From assembly GCA_015143295.1 (NCBI GenBank), contig CM026563.1, positions 2,046,001-2,110,000 on the forward strand: 64,000 nucleotides of DNA, read 5' to 3'. Shown piece after piece: positions 47,008-59,154 of the stretch. Below the pieces are notes generated by a model. The model did no database searches and was not told the origin of the DNA. It saw only the letters and a program-made list of their open reading frames with translations. The number at the start of each line of letters is the position of its first letter. Position 1 is the stretch's first letter. The DNA is from Tetracentron sinense. Its lineage: Eukaryota; Streptophyta; Magnoliopsida; Trochodendrales; Trochodendraceae. The position numbers and the translations under genes are program-made.

Positions 47008-47015
47008 TATATTTA
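47008..47015 (+). promoter_or_regulatory. TATA box of receptor kinase B
   Basis: TATATTTA, 68 bases before the start codon, as in gene A. The surrounding 60 bases are nearly identical in the two copies. Confidence 0.6.
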
Positions 47016-47075
47016 GTCTATTTCTGTGTACTAATTAATTACGCCCCCAACTCTCAGCTCTCAAAGCTCAAGGCC

Positions 47076-49109
47076 ATGTCCATAGCAATTAGTACCTTAG
47101 CTTTCTTTCTCTTCTTCAATACCCACCTTGGCCACTCTCTAACAAACGATTTTGTATACAACGGATTTCTTGGAGCTAGTCTTAGCCGAGATGAGGCTTC
47201 CATCATTACTTCCAATGGAGCACTTCAGCTCACCAACCAATCACAAAATATCATCGGCCACGCCTTCTACTCAACCCCATTACGTATGCTCAACAAAAAT
47301 TCATCTTCCGCAGCAAATATTGCTTCGTCTTTCAGTACTTCCTTTGTATTTGCAATTGTCCCCCCAAGCCCAGATGGTGGTGGCCATGGCTTTGCCTTTA
47401 CATTGTCTCCTTCGAAGCAGTTTCCCATGGCTGAGCATAGCCAATATCTTGGCCTGTTAGACCAATCTAACGATGGGAAGTCTTCGAATCATATCTTTGC
47501 CGTAGAGTTCGACATCTCGAACGGGTATGAAAAATTCGCGGACGTTGACGCGAATCATGTAGGAATCAACATCAATGGGATTTCTTCTAAGGCTTCGAAA
47601 CCAGCTACTTATGTTAATGGCACCGGTGAGAATGAAGAAGTGAAATTGGATAGTGGAAGGTCCATACAGGCGTGGATAGAGTACGATGGGGTTAAGAAAG
47701 TCGTGAATGTAAGCATAGCTCCTTCATCTACACCGAAACCAAGTCAACCCCTCTTGGTCTACTCATTCGACCTGTCGCTTGTTCTTGAGGAGTCTATGTA
47801 CGTTGGCTTCTCTGCATCCACTGGGAAGCTCACGAGCTCCCAATATATCTTGGGATGGAGTTTCAATATGAATGGAGTCTCTCGTTCTCTCGATCTATCT
47901 CAACTTCCTTCAGTACCCCCGCATGAAGGTAACGGGTCTTCTTCCAAACTCAATTCAACGACTATAATTGCAATAGTTTCTTCTGTTTTAGTCCTTTTCT
48001 TCTTAGCATTAGTGGCCTCCGTTGCACTATACCGGAGGGCTACACGATCTGAGGATCTGGAAGATTGGGAACTGCACTGTTCTCACAGGTTCCGATTCAA
48101 GGACCTCTACGTCGCTACAAAGGGCTTTAAACAGAGTGAGGTTATCGGAGTTGGTGGGTTCGGTGTGGTGTACAAGGGTGTCTTACCCAGTACCGGAGAA
48201 GAAGTAGCAGTGAAGAAAATCTCACAAGAAGGAACTAGAGAATTTGTAGCAGAAGTTGAAAGCCTGGGACGACTAAGACACAAGCACCTGATTTATCTCC
48301 AAGGATGGTGCAAGAGAAAGGGAAACCTCCTTCTAGTGTACGACTATATTCCCAACGGCAGTCTCGACAATCTCCTCTTCAACCCCATTAACAACTTCGT
48401 CTTGAGTTGGGAACAAAGATTCAAAGTCCTCAAAGACATTGCTTCAGGACTCTTGTATCTACACGAAGAATGGGAACAAGTGGTAGTTCATCGAGACGTG
48501 AAGGCTAGTAATGTGTTGCTAGACGCGGACATGAACGGGCGACTAGGAGATTTTGGCCTAGCCAGGCTATACAATCATGGGAACAATCCATCAACAACAA
48601 TTGTAGTGGGCACATTGGGATATATGGCACCAGAACTAGCGCGAACTGGGAAGGCGTCACCGAGTTCCGATGTGTTCGCATATGGTGCACTACTCCTAGA
48701 AGTGGCCTGTGGAAGAAGACCCCTTGATCCGAATTATGGGTCGGGACAGATCATTTTGTTGGATTGGGTGAGCGAGTGTGATCGAGAGGGTCGGATTCTT
48801 GATGCAGTGGATCCCAAGATTGAATCATCTTATGTGAGGGAAGAGATGGAGTTGGTATTGAGGTTGGGTCTTGTTTGTTCCCGCTTAGTACCAGAAGTCA
48901 GGCCTAGCATGAGACAAGTGACGCGGTATCTCAACGGTGACGAGTCACTTCCATTTGATGGCTTGGCCGGCTCTGATTATCATCGTCTTCGGGTTGATGA
49001 AATGAACTCCATCTTCTTAGATATAATATCGAGGGATGAGATCAACAAGTCGTATCATTCATCATCCTTTGGTGGCGCTTCTTATAGGTCCTTAGAAGCT
49101 GGTAGATAG
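47076..49109 (+). CDS. L-type lectin-domain receptor kinase, clade VI-like (copy B)
   Basis: A single-exon gene of 677 residues, near-identical to copy A in the kinase half and more diverged in the lectin half. Signal peptide 1-21 (LAFFLFFNTHLGHS), lectin domain about 22-277 with AVEFDISNG and DANHVGINING, membrane helix about 294-317. Kinase: glycine loop at 358-363, Lys380, HRD at 472-474, DFG at 492-494 and MAPE, all intact. Changes between copies cluster in the extracellular part, for example around the FDISNGYEKF segment, and in the last 40 residues. An altered ligand preference is an inference only. It ends, as copy A does, with SFGGASY..SLEAGR. Confidence 0.95.
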   Translation: MSIAISTLAFFLFFNTHLGHSLTNDFVYNGFLGASLSRDEASIITSNGALQLTNQSQNIIGHAFYSTPLRMLNKNSSSAANIASSFSTSFVFAIVPPSPDGGGHGFAFTLSPSKQFPMAEHSQYLGLLDQSNDGKSSNHIFAVEFDISNGYEKFADVDANHVGININGISSKASKPATYVNGTGENEEVKLDSGRSIQAWIEYDGVKKVVNVSIAPSSTPKPSQPLLVYSFDLSLVLEESMYVGFSASTGKLTSSQYILGWSFNMNGVSRSLDLSQLPSVPPHEGNGSSSKLNSTTIIAIVSSVLVLFFLALVASVALYRRATRSEDLEDWELHCSHRFRFKDLYVATKGFKQSEVIGVGGFGVVYKGVLPSTGEEVAVKKISQEGTREFVAEVESLGRLRHKHLIYLQGWCKRKGNLLLVYDYIPNGSLDNLLFNPINNFVLSWEQRFKVLKDIASGLLYLHEEWEQVVVHRDVKASNVLLDADMNGRLGDFGLARLYNHGNNPSTTIVVGTLGYMAPELARTGKASPSSDVFAYGALLLEVACGRRPLDPNYGSGQIILLDWVSECDREGRILDAVDPKIESSYVREEMELVLRLGLVCSRLVPEVRPSMRQVTRYLNGDESLPFDGLAGSDYHRLRVDEMNSIFLDIISRDEINKSYHSSSFGGASYRSLEAGR

Positions 49110-49780
49110 TAAGAAATGCTAATCATACTCTCACAATTCTTATTTTCACCCTTTTTAGATAGCTGAGCAATGCTATGTCCACCTTTCTACCGGGGAGTGG
49201 ACAACACACAACAAATAACACAGGAATCATTTATTTCATTATCTTAAAAGGGTGAAAGTAGAGATTGTGAGAGTAAGCTTATCAAAGAACTACAGTTTTG
49301 GATAATCTACTCACTTCGTTGTATGGGTACTATATTCGGAAAGAGAAAGTTTAAATATGAGCAAGGCGCAGAGATTGCATCTCTGCGGTGATGGTTGTAA
49401 TTATGTGAAAAAATTTGTAATGTATGTAATCTCATTTTTAAATACAAAGAGGAGTGAGCTTCACTGTGATGAGCCGAGCTCCCCTTTTTAGGTTTTACAC
49501 CATGCTGGTGGCAATCTTGTAAATATAGTCTTGTAAAATTACCCGTCTATTTCCATATTTACAAACGTGCCAAGGCCTTGGTGTAAAAAGAGGAGCTCTG
49601 CTTCAACACAGTGAAACAGAGCTCCGGCTCAAAATTATTGGTTTTTAAATATTTAGACTAATGTTATCATATTTTACATTTGAAATGGGAGCTTCCCTCA
49701 TTTTTTTTCAAGTGGAGCTCCACTTGCAGAGTGGAAGCTCATTTGAACTCGAAAGAGAATAATACCATCCATGTGAATTT

Positions 49781-50087
49781 CCAATCACGATTCAATTTGG
49801 GGAGAGTCCAATGGCACTCATAGGTCAACACATGTTTCTATTAACTCTGGTTAAGATTCACTAATCTTTAGGGTTCAACAATCTAACGATAGATTTTAGA
49901 AAGAAAAACATATTAATCCTAAAGATTAAAAGTTCTTAATTATAATTGAAAAAAATATATTAATATTTTTTCTAAAAATTAATGTTAGATTATTGAACCT
50001 AAGGGTTAGTGAATCTTAACCACAGTTAGTTAGAGTTAGCAGGGACACGTGTGTGATTGAACTCTACCCTAGTTCAATCGTGATTGG
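49781..50087. mobile_element. Foldback MITE of the TTAACC family
   Basis: The ends CCAATCACGATTCAATTTGG and TAGTTCAATCGTGATTGG are inverted. Inner arms GGTTAAGATTCACTAATC and GTTAGTGAATCTTAACC also pair, so most of the 307 bp folds back. The inner arms are the same words that make the tandem arrays at 24 kb and 55 kb. It is absent from duplication copy A. No clear target duplication was found. Confidence 0.65.
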
Positions 50088-50444
50088 CTGTGATTCAATC
50101 TCTGTTGGGAGATTCACAACTAAGGTTTTTAAAAAGCTTACAAAGTTGACAATATGATACACGTGTTAGGATTTCATGAGTGCCAGAGCTCTTATTCCTA
50201 TGGTAAAATATAGGGTCTTTGTAATTAGAAGAATTAGCTTGTGGCTAGACCAGGTACGCCCTGATTATATAATTGGGTGGGCTTGGGTTTAGAGGCTTAG
50301 GTCCGGCCCTATTAGACTAGGCTTCTAAACGAGTTTGGCCCAACTGCTTTGATCCAATAAGACCAGATTATTAAACCCCTCAAACTTGCATATTTTTCCT
50401 TCTTCTTTCCTAGGCGTGGTGCCCCGACCTTTTTATCAATCGGG

Positions 50445-50975
50445 TGTAAACATAGCAAATTTAAAGCAAATAGTAGTATATCCAAATTCATATTTGATTA
50501 TTTGTATTCGATTAAATATATGGGGTATAGTGATATAGAGTATTCCTACCCTCCAAAAAAAATAGAGTATTCCTATTCAACTCCAATGAAAAAAATTCAA
50601 ATTTGAATAAATTCTGAATTATTCGATTACTTTAATGAAAAATCAAAATTATAATATATATAGCAATTTTATTTTTAAAATGACAAAATATTATTTATCA
50701 TCGTTTATATTAAAAATAATAATTAATATATCTTAAAATTGTTTAAAAGTACATATTAATAAGGATATATTAGTTTTATGAACTTATAATATATCATATA
50801 TAATTATATTATATAATCGATCAGATATTTATTGAATTGGATATATTAATATTCGAATTTGTATCTGAATATTATAAATGGAAAGTAAAAGTACTATTCA
50901 TATTTGTTCTGCCAAATGCCTATACAAACCAAATACGGGATAATATATGTATCCATTGATACCCCTAGTAATTAA
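50445..50975. repeat. AT-rich foldback element
   Basis: It is bounded by GGGTGTAAACATAGC at the left and TATCCATTGATACCCCTAG at the right. The interior resembles the AT-rich element in the Helitron (CCAAATTCATATTTG, TTCGAATTTG words). No coding sequence. Confidence 0.45.
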
Positions 50976-51188
50976 GTAAGGGCAGTGCTACGTGCACCCC
51001 AACTTTATATGACTACACACCAAATTAAGAAAAAACACCATTAATTTGGTCTCATGACTTATATGATCATGAGAAGAATCTACACATGGTGCATGTAGTA
51101 GGCATGTTATGGTACCCTGCACCATATCTGGCATGCACTGACCTATATTTAGTTCTGATGTGTTCGCATATGTCCACTACTTTTGAAG

Positions 51189-52840
51189 TTTTTTTTTTTT
51201 TTGAATGTATTTTAGGGTTAGGTAGACCCCAACCAGATATATTAATAAGGTTTTTCCTAACTCGTCCTCTCAAACGATGTATTGAAGGTAGGGAGGGATA
51301 TCAAAGAAAAAAGTTTACAAATAGAAGTACAGAGTTTTGCAAGCCAAACTATAGCTCTATTGGATTCGCGCCAGACGTGAGAGAATATTATATACATGAT
51401 TTGAAGGAGTTTATCATTTGTCGAATAATTCAACAGCTCATTTTTCCATCTCCACGGAACCTCAGAAGTACCTTGATGTTATCTACAACACATTTAAATT
51501 AGTGAAAACTAGCATACAGGTGACACCCAGATCCAAAGCTAAATTGCAACCCACGTGATTTGGCCTTCAACTATAGTTGATCTATTGGGGCTGAAGAGCG
51601 TTCTTCAAAAATTGTTGACATAAGGTCACCCATTGTTTCAGATAAATCCATCATGGCCTATAGTTGTATCAACCCACGAAGCGTTAATGTGTAAGGTACA
51701 ACTACCAAGAGGTGGAGGAGGCCAAGTAGAGGGTCTACCAGAGTTAACAAAGAAATCCACTAAAAGGCCCCACTTATCGCAGAATTCTCAATTTCTAGCT
51801 GAGTTTTCAACCCTTGGAATTGAGAGAGCAAAACGACCTCTAGAGCCGTCTCTGATCCTTTGGATTAGATAAGGAGCTTCCATGTACTGTTCTTGAAAAT
51901 TCTATTCTTTCTTTCCATCCAAACATAGTGGATTGTGGCATTAATTGAAGGCCAATTTCTTCAAGCTCTAAATTGTATCGCTTCCCTGAAAATGTGAGAT
52001 ACCCAATTAACTTCTTGATACTCTGTTTTTGTAACTACAACTGGAAATGATATTTTTCCGGATGGTCAAAGAAAAATGACAGTTAAAGAACAAATGAGAG
52101 ACGCTTTCAGTAGGGGCATTATAGAAAACACAGCGGCTACTAAGGAGGACATCATGCCGCACGAGGAGATCTTGAGTTTGGAGGTCATCTAAGAGGATGA
52201 GCCAAGTGATCATGCTGTGACGAAGAATGTTTATACTAAACCATATTAGATCAGCCCAAGAGACCTCAGGTTTGATGGACCTAGTGGCTTTCCAAGCTGA
52301 CTTAAGAGAGAATTTTCCAGAAGAGCTAGGTTTCCAAATAATATCATCATTTAGATGGGCAAGACCTAACTGGAGGGGCAAAAGACTATTCTAGATTTCA
52401 ATAAGTTTCATGGATATAGAAGGAGGTGTTGTCGGGCACGAGCCATTACATATCAACTCAGAGACAGAAGCGGAGGAATGAAGGCCCAAGGCATATTGTA
52501 AGCGATGTCCAAAACAGTCATGCAAGATTCCCTTCGGGTGCCAAGGATCGAACCAAAAAGAAGTATTATCCTCATTGCCAATTGAGTGAAAAATCACCTC
52601 CTTCGCCTTGTCTCTACACTTTAGGAAGTTCCTCCAAGAAGACCAGGAGCATTTGCTTGAAATTTTTAGAGACCAAAAATTCCACATTTTCGACAAGTTT
52701 GAATGGATCCATTCGACCCAAGAGGAACCCAGTTTCCTTGTTGGGCGACTTGATTTATTTGACAATGTCATCGAGAGGGTCTAATTCTAGAAGCAGTAGA
52801 TGCCAAGCTGAAGTAATCTCTCTCCCCAAGAATCAACATT
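51189..52840 (-). mobile_element. LINE (L1-type) fragment, 5' truncated
   Basis: A T14 tract at 51189-51202 marks a poly(A) 3' end on the minus strand. Further right the minus strand keeps the LINE C-terminal region in two broken frames. The 5' limit near 52840 is approximate and no target duplication is certain. Confidence 0.75.
52007..52771 (-). pseudogene. LINE reverse transcriptase C-terminal part with zf-RVT domain, broken
   Basis: The frame 52007-52381 (minus) shows the zinc-binding domain found after plant LINE reverse transcriptases: FSLKSAWKATR, WADLIWF, RCVFYNAPTESVSHLFFNCHF. The frame 52391-52771 carries the preceding SSWRNFLKCRDKAKEVIFHSIGNE, NTSFWFDPW blocks. The catalytic YxDD region is missing and the frame is interrupted at about 52382-52390. 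Confidence 0.8.
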
Positions 52841-52861
52841 GAATCTATGAGGTAAAGTCCC

Positions 52862-53021
52862 CCCACCTCTTGCGTGAGTGGTAGGGGTGTGGCCTTCCCA
52901 TGTTGGAGGTCTAGGGATCTAATCCCACCCGGGTAAGAGTAAGCAAGAGCTCCACTGTCCAAGCTAACCTCTACTGACAGTCTGACTCTACTAAGAATTT
53001 CTATCACCAAAAAAAAAAAAA
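52862..53021 (+). mobile_element. tRNA-derived SINE
   Basis: It begins near CACCTCTTGCGTGAGTGGTAGG, a pol III A-box-like stretch. AGGTCTAGGGATCTAATCCC about 40 bp later resembles a B box. It ends in A13 at 53009-53021. A possible target duplication AAAGTC flanks it. It lies next to the truncated LINE. Confidence 0.6.
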
Positions 53022-53609
53022 GTCTCTAAAGAACAAAATTATACTTTGATCAGAAACTATAAACTCGTTAGAACAATAGCTTAAATACATACCGAGTCCT
53101 AAATAGATTGAAATTCTCTAAAAAGGTGAACTTAGTAGTAAATTTCTGAAAATAATAAAAATTAAAAATGTATATCCCTTACTAAATTCTTAAGTAAGGG
53201 TTTTCAAACCTAAGTAGACTTTTGGAACCCAAACCGAACATTTTAACAGCAATATACAATTTTACTAGGGGGGTTTGGCCAGACCCTTACCAGTAACAGT
53301 TTATTAAAATAATTAAATGATTGAAAAATGAGAGAGACGTAATAACTGACTCCTAAACCAAAAGGCCAGAAAAAACAACCTTAAAACCTGATATTAGAAA
53401 GAGAAAATTTATAATAATAACAATCAAATGTTTGTAGGTCTCCCCGATAGCTTTCCAAAGAAATATAATAATAACAATTCTCGAGCGTAAAACTGCACTT
53501 GTCGAAAGCTAGATGGTTCAGAAATAAACTACTTTTTGGGCGGACCAGTTCTTTTTATCTAACTATTTCAAAATTTACCTATCATATGTTCTACATGAGT
53601 AAGTGACAT
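53022..53609. other. Intergenic DNA, nothing recognised
   Basis: AT-rich, without coding frames or clear repeats. Confidence 0.55.
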
Positions 53610-53716
53610 GTATCTCAACGGTGAGTATTTGTTTCATCGTTTTGGATACCCAAAGGGACTAGTTCTTGATTCGAATTTGGGACACCCTCCGCTACCACAA
53701 CAAAAAAAAAAAAAAA
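53610..53716 (+). mobile_element. Possible SINE fragment
   Basis: Contains GATTCGAATTTGGGAC, a B-box-like motif, followed by ACACCCTCCGCTACCAC and A14. The A box is weak and there is no certain target duplication. Confidence 0.4.
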
Positions 53717-54599
53717 TACATTCTTTCATGAGCAATGCAAGGTCAACTTTCCGGTCGTCCACTCTCCCCTATTTTCATACAAGAAGACAAAATAGTATAG
53801 CACCTTTTACGGTCGCATTATATTTATTATCTTTTTTATACAAATAGTAAAAACTATCTCGAAATGATCAGAAAAGGACCTAGCTTTGCTTCTTTCATTC
53901 TAAGGGATAGACTGTACTTGTTACCGCCCAAAATCAAGTGGAAATTTTTATCCTTACATGACTTGTTCAATAATATTTATTTTTATGCAAGAATAGATTT
54001 CATTCAATTTCAACCAAACCATTCCTCAAGGAGGTACACCCAACTTCTGGTAACCTCTCCCACCTAGGACGAATCTAGAGGGACCCTTAGCTTATGCTGA
54101 TACCAGCCAGTTTATCATTCCAATCTCCCAATGGGGATTGATAGACCTACATCAAAATGCAGCTATGGCTTAGAATAGAATACCAGTATTGGTAATGGAT
54201 TAAGACGTGGATGAATCGAAGTCATGGACGAGAACGTTTCTGATTAAATTCCTCATCGACGTAGAAAACCAATTTCGGAATATGTCAAATGGATTGCGTC
54301 CGTTCAAGATCAGCATGCATATGCTACACTTAGAAATATTTTTTTACACCTTTCCTAAAAACGTGTTTGAAAAATCAGCTTGTTTGAATGTTGTATTTTG
54401 GAAAAAAAACCGAAGATGCGACTGACATAATACTGAGACTAAAATATGTTTCTATTTTGTCACTTAAAACCTCCGAAAACCAAGAAACCAAAATGCTTTT
54501 CAAATAAAAATAAAAATAAATAAAATAATTGAAACTTAGTTTCATTAAAAATAAAGTTTTGTTTTTTAGAAAAAAAAAAATTTATCCTAAGAATTAGTA
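53717..54599. other. Intergenic DNA, nothing recognised
   Basis: Short frames at 53864-54067 and 54207-54425 show no family resemblance. No repeats were identified. Confidence 0.5.
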
Positions 54600-54770
54600 A
54601 ATTTTAATGGGTTAAAAATTAAATTTAATATTTTTTTTCTAAAAACCAGGGATAGATATGTGAACACTGGGGGTGAATGAATCTTAACCATAGTTGAGTG
54701 GGTGAATGAATCTTAACCATAATTGAGTTGAGGGGTGTCAATAGGAACAAGTGGCGAGTTACAACTGGGG
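54600..54770. repeat. Single inverted unit of the TTAACC repeat
   Basis: GGGATAGATATGTGAACAC, GGGTGAATGAATCTTAACC (twice, 40 bp apart) and GTGTCAATAGGAACAAGTGG mark the family. Confidence 0.6.
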
Positions 54771-55249
54771 AGAATTTGAAGTCTTTTCAGAAACGTAGCC
54801 TAGCTATATGTTCTAGTACACTATTCTAAGTCCCCATTTATCCAATCGCTCACCAACCATCACCGAGACGAAGTCCTAATCCCCAAGCTCAGCCGTATAC
54901 GTGGTACAACATGAGAGGCTATAATATGGTGGGTCCGTCCATCCAGAGGACTCATCTTTTTTTCCAATTTCAAATTTTCTTTGGACATCTTTGTCAATCA
55001 TCCCTACTTATTTCTAACTTTTATTTAGAATTTTTCTTTACCATTTTAAAGCGTGCGTCATATGGACTGAAGATTCTCTTAGTCACCTAATACTAGGCCA
55101 CATGCTCAGTGAAATGTTGATAAATCACATATCTTTATTTAATTTAATGCACAAAATCTCCATTAACAGGGTTTCAAAACGTTTTGTTTAAATAAGTAAA
55201 TAACCACTGGTATCTGTGTGAGCAGTTTCGTCGTTTCGACTTCATGATT

Positions 55250-56015
55250 CAACCAGTCATGTGCCATATTCGTCCTCCTTTAATTATGGTTAAGCATAAT
55301 TAATATAAAGTTAATATATTTTTTAATCTAAAATCAAGGTTAGATGGATGAACCCTAAGGGTGAATGAATCTTAACCATAGTTAGTGGGTGTTAAAGGAG
55401 ACATATGGTGGCTTGTAAAGCTTTCTTTAACTATGGTTAAGCATAATCAACTTAAGGTTAATATTTTTTAATTTTTTTTTCTAAAATCTAAGGTTAGATG
55501 GATGAACCTAGGGATGAGTGAATCTTAACCACAGTTAATAGGTGTTAAAAGGGATTCATGACAATTTGTAAAGCCCTCTTTTATTGTGGTTAAGCATAAT
55601 TAACCTTAGGTTAATATTTTTTTTATAAAATCCAAGGTTAGATGAATGAATCTTGGGGTGAATGAATCTTAACCATAATTAGTGGGTGTTAAAAGGGACA
55701 CATGACGGTTTTAAAGACATCTTTAACTACGGTTAAACATAATCAACCTAAGGTTAATATTTTTTTTCGTCTAAAAACTAAGGTTAGATGGATGAATCCT
55801 AGGGGTGAGTGAATCTTAACAACAATTAGTGGGTGTTAAAAGAGACATATGATAGCTTGTAGAGCTCCTTTTAACTAAGATTAAGCTTAATCAACGTAAG
55901 GTCTCTAAAATTCATGGTTAAATAGATGATTCTAAGGATGAATGAATCTCAACCACAATTAATTGGTGTAAAAAAGAGGACGTAGATGTGGACGTGGACG
56001 TGGACGTGAACGTGG
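55250..56015 (-). repeat. Tandem array of the TTAACC repeat, about five units
   Basis: The landmark GAATGAATCTTAACCATAG recurs near 55365, 55510, 55660, 55806 and 55940 at about 135-152 bp spacing, in the orientation opposite to the 24 kb array. A short GTGGAC hexamer run (about 55986-56010) ends it. Confidence 0.82.
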
Positions 56016-56700
56016 AGGAATGGGACACATTAGGGGGGTGGGGGTGAGACACATGGCCGGTTGAACCTTTGAAGACTTTAGCCAAGACTAATGGTCATTT
56101 CCTAAATTACCCATTGCCTATTGGTTTGGACAAAACGTTTTGAACACTATTATGAAGGAGATTTTATGCTTATAATGAAGTTATGTGAGTAGTCTAACAT
56201 CTGATGGAGCATGTCGGCCTTAATATCAATTTTTGTATTAGGTGGGGATTAGAGGATTGACACTCATTCATATGGTTTTCCTTTGCTGTCTTTTTTATTA
56301 AGGGAATGCTAGCCCAATCGCATTTACTCCAAATTTTTCCATAGATGCAAGATGGGCTAAGACTTAGAGATGTTTTATTATTTTAATGGTTAAAAAAATA
56401 AAAGTCAATTGTTTGATATTTGTGAGGCCCAATTGTATCTTTGGAAGATTTGTGATTGAGAGAAGCAAAATCCCACAAAACATAATAATTGCCGTTATAA
56501 TGGCAGAATAGAATAGAATAGGGATTCATGTTTGCGACCCCAAATATTTGAGGTAAGCAACAGTGAATGTCAGAACTAGTTCTTTTATATCACCAATCCG
56601 AAATTTTGTTCCGTTTGACGAGGTTTAACATAACAAAAATAACTAGGGTAACAGTAGAAGAGCTTGACCATTGCTGGCCTTCCAGAATTTAAAACCAAAA
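56016..56700. other. Intergenic DNA, nothing recognised
   Basis: No coding frame, no clear repeat. Confidence 0.5.
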
Positions 56701-56910
56701 AAAGGGAATAGTGTTGAAAGTGTGCAACAAGAACAGGCTAGGGTTTGCGGCGTAACATTATCATTATCTTCCTAACAGTAAAGCCATCAATATTTCTTAA
56801 ATAAAATAATTGTACCCTAATTAGAGCATCAAACCAGTGCTGTCCTTAATTGGTGTGCGGGCCTACTCGCATTACTCTTCTTTACAACATTGTTGGAGAT
56901 GGCCACCAAT
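56701..56910 (+). repeat. Local direct duplication, copy 1
   Basis: Shares TGAAAGTGTGCAACAAGA, CCCTAATTAG, CAGTGCTGTC and ACATTGTTGGAGATGGCCAC with 57712-57849, which lies about 1 kb downstream and is interrupted by element 3. Confidence 0.75.
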
Positions 56911-57516
56911 TTTTTTTCATAATTGTAGTAGTGAGACCGCTTCATGAATAGTCTTAGACTTAGAGGGAAGTTTCTCGGAAGCTCACCAAAAGACTTGGAA
57001 CTTGTGCTACAAACAATCCTCCAAGGCTCCAACTGGGGTGAAATGACACAATCTCATCCATTTTTTATCAAGACTTTCTATATGTGGTCCCCTTCTTTCA
57101 TCATAGTATTCTTTTTGTAACTTGAATAGGTCTTACCATATTTTCTATTCTTCTCCTAGGGGGGTTGCATTGCATTGTATACCCAACAAGGATTTAAAAT
57201 ACGGTTTTGGGATATATATCGGTCTCAATCGAAACTTATATGTATTAGTTTCAGTATAAATTTCGGATGATGTATATAATTTTTTTTTTTTTTAAAATAA
57301 ATAAATAATTAAATTAAATTTTAAAAAAAAACTTACAAAATATAAAGTAATGGAAAGCAACTCAAAGACAAGGTAACAAATACAACTACAATTACACAAG
57401 GAATGGAAACATAAATTTGCAAACCCTAGCCTACACTTGATTCACATGTTCCTTAGCCCCTATGTCAGCAATTTCTATGATTCTAAAAGCAAGTTTAAGT
57501 TCGTTCTCATTATCCA

Positions 57517-57694
57517 CGGTGTGTGGTGCAATGGTTAAAGGCAATGAGATGCTCCCATTGATTCTAAGCTCTAGCCCGCCTTCCCGGTTTTTCTTTCTTT
57601 GTGAGATATTACGCACATCCTCAGATATTAGTCTTGAGTCAAATGGGTGGGGAACGCTCCCAGTCATCCAAAAAATAAATTTTTAAAAAAAGAA
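57517..57694 (+). mobile_element. tRNA-derived SINE, 178 bp
   Basis: It starts CGGTGTGTGGTGCAATGG, resembling a tRNA A-box start, with a B-box-like GATTCTAAGCTC. It ends in an A/T-rich tail. CATTATCCA (57508-57516) and CATTAACCA (57695-57703) are a 9-bp target duplication with one mismatch. Confidence 0.68.
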
Positions 57695-57711
57695 CATTAA
57701 CCATTGGGTTT

Positions 57712-57849
57712 AATGCTGAAAGTGTACAACAAGAGCAGGTTAAACAAAATAACTGTGCCCTAATTAGGACATCAAACTAGTGCTGTCTTGAATTGATGTG
57801 TGGTACTACTCACATTATTCCTCTTTAAAACATTGTTGGAGATAACCAC
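57712..57849 (+). repeat. Local direct duplication, copy 2
   Basis: See copy 1 at 56701-56910; this copy lacks its central part (about 60 bp) and ends where element 3 begins. Confidence 0.72.
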
Positions 57850-58544
57850 TGAAGGGGAAAAACACCGTCACGAACACGCGGCAGCTACAGTTCCACACAC
57901 GCTCTGGTTTACCGGTAGAAGGTTGGAGTGGAGGGTGTGACACCCTGACCTGTACTCTGATGGTAAAGTAAGTAGATGTAGAAGATGATGAACAGTAAAC
58001 TCTGAAATAGGCACTGAAAGTTATGCAAGATTTTGGGAAGCACTGACCAAGTATCCTCTGAAGTACTGCCAAAAATGTGATTTCAAGCACTGAAAATCAC
58101 GGGGTATTTATAGGGTAAGGTTGGTATGGTCATCGATGACCATGGATGGCCATAGGTGTCCATACCACGTGTCCTGCACTCATTGCCAAATATGTCAGAC
58201 ATATCTGCCACCTGTTGCATCACACGTGAGAGCCTACTATGAGCATGGTTCAAAATATCGGTATCGGTCGCCGTATCGGTCAGCCCAAAATAGGATACGT
58301 ATCGGCGTATCGGTACCGTATCGGTTGGATATGGCGTAAAAATTCAGGATACGCTAAAAAAAACTTGGATACGCAAGGAAAAACTTTGATACCTTGCATA
58401 AAACCTCTTTTAATGCAAATATAAACTAAAAACAAACTAAATGAAGACTTTCAACTACATTTATAATCATACATATGAGAGTTAAAAAATTTATAAGTTA
58501 AAAAAGACGTGCGCGTTTTTAGAGAAATAATTAAATTAACATGC

Positions 58545-58960
58545 CCCTTTTAACTCCCTTTACCTGTGGTTAAGATTCACTACCCCTTAGGGTTAAAGCA
58601 TCTAACCTTGGTTTTTAGAAAAAAAATACAAAAATGATGTGTCCCCTTTTAACTCCCTTTGACTATGATTAAGATTCACTGACCCTTAGAGTTAAAGCAT
58701 CTAACCTTTGTTTTTAGAAATAAAAAATAAAAAAATTAATGTGTCCCTCCCTTGAACTGTGGTTAAGATTCACTAACCCTTAGGCCTTAGGGTTAAAGCA
58801 TCTAACCCCAGTTTTTTGAAAAAAAAAATTTAACATGTTACCTTTAACTCCCTTTAACTATGGTTAAGATTCAATAACCTTTGAGGTTAAAGCATCTAAT
58901 CTTAATTTTTTTAAAAAAATTAACCATAATGGTTAAAACTTATTAACCATAGTTCAAGAA
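58545..58960 (+). repeat. TTAACC repeat array inside the hAT element, about four units
   Basis: GGTTAAGATTCACTAACCC-type landmarks near 58567, 58666, 58760 and 58859 give 94-99 bp spacing, shorter than in the 24 kb and 55 kb arrays. A stretch of (ATA)n follows at 59022-59035. Confidence 0.78.
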
Positions 58961-59154
58961 CTATTAAGGGGGATTTAAAGGCATAATCGTAATGTAAGGG
59001 AGGGGTCTTTAAAAAAAATAAAATAATAATAATAATAATAATAAATAAATAAATGAAAACTATTTATAAATAAATACCTTTTGGTAATTAATGAATAGTT
59101 AGGGTCTTTTTTCGTAAAAGACCATTACTCACTTTCCTAATTCCTACCTATTCG

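Larger units (their letters stand above)
45760..50450 (+). repeat. Segmental duplication, copy B
   Basis: Partner of copy A. It lacks the rbcL/Helitron insertion and so shows the older arrangement of the upstream region. A foldback MITE entered at 49781-50087, in this copy only. Confidence 0.85.

Noticed and set aside
51189..53527. LINE extending to 53527 with an ACTACTTTT target duplication
   Set aside because: The 9-bp match is in T-rich DNA and could be chance; no LINE coding similarity is seen beyond about 52800.
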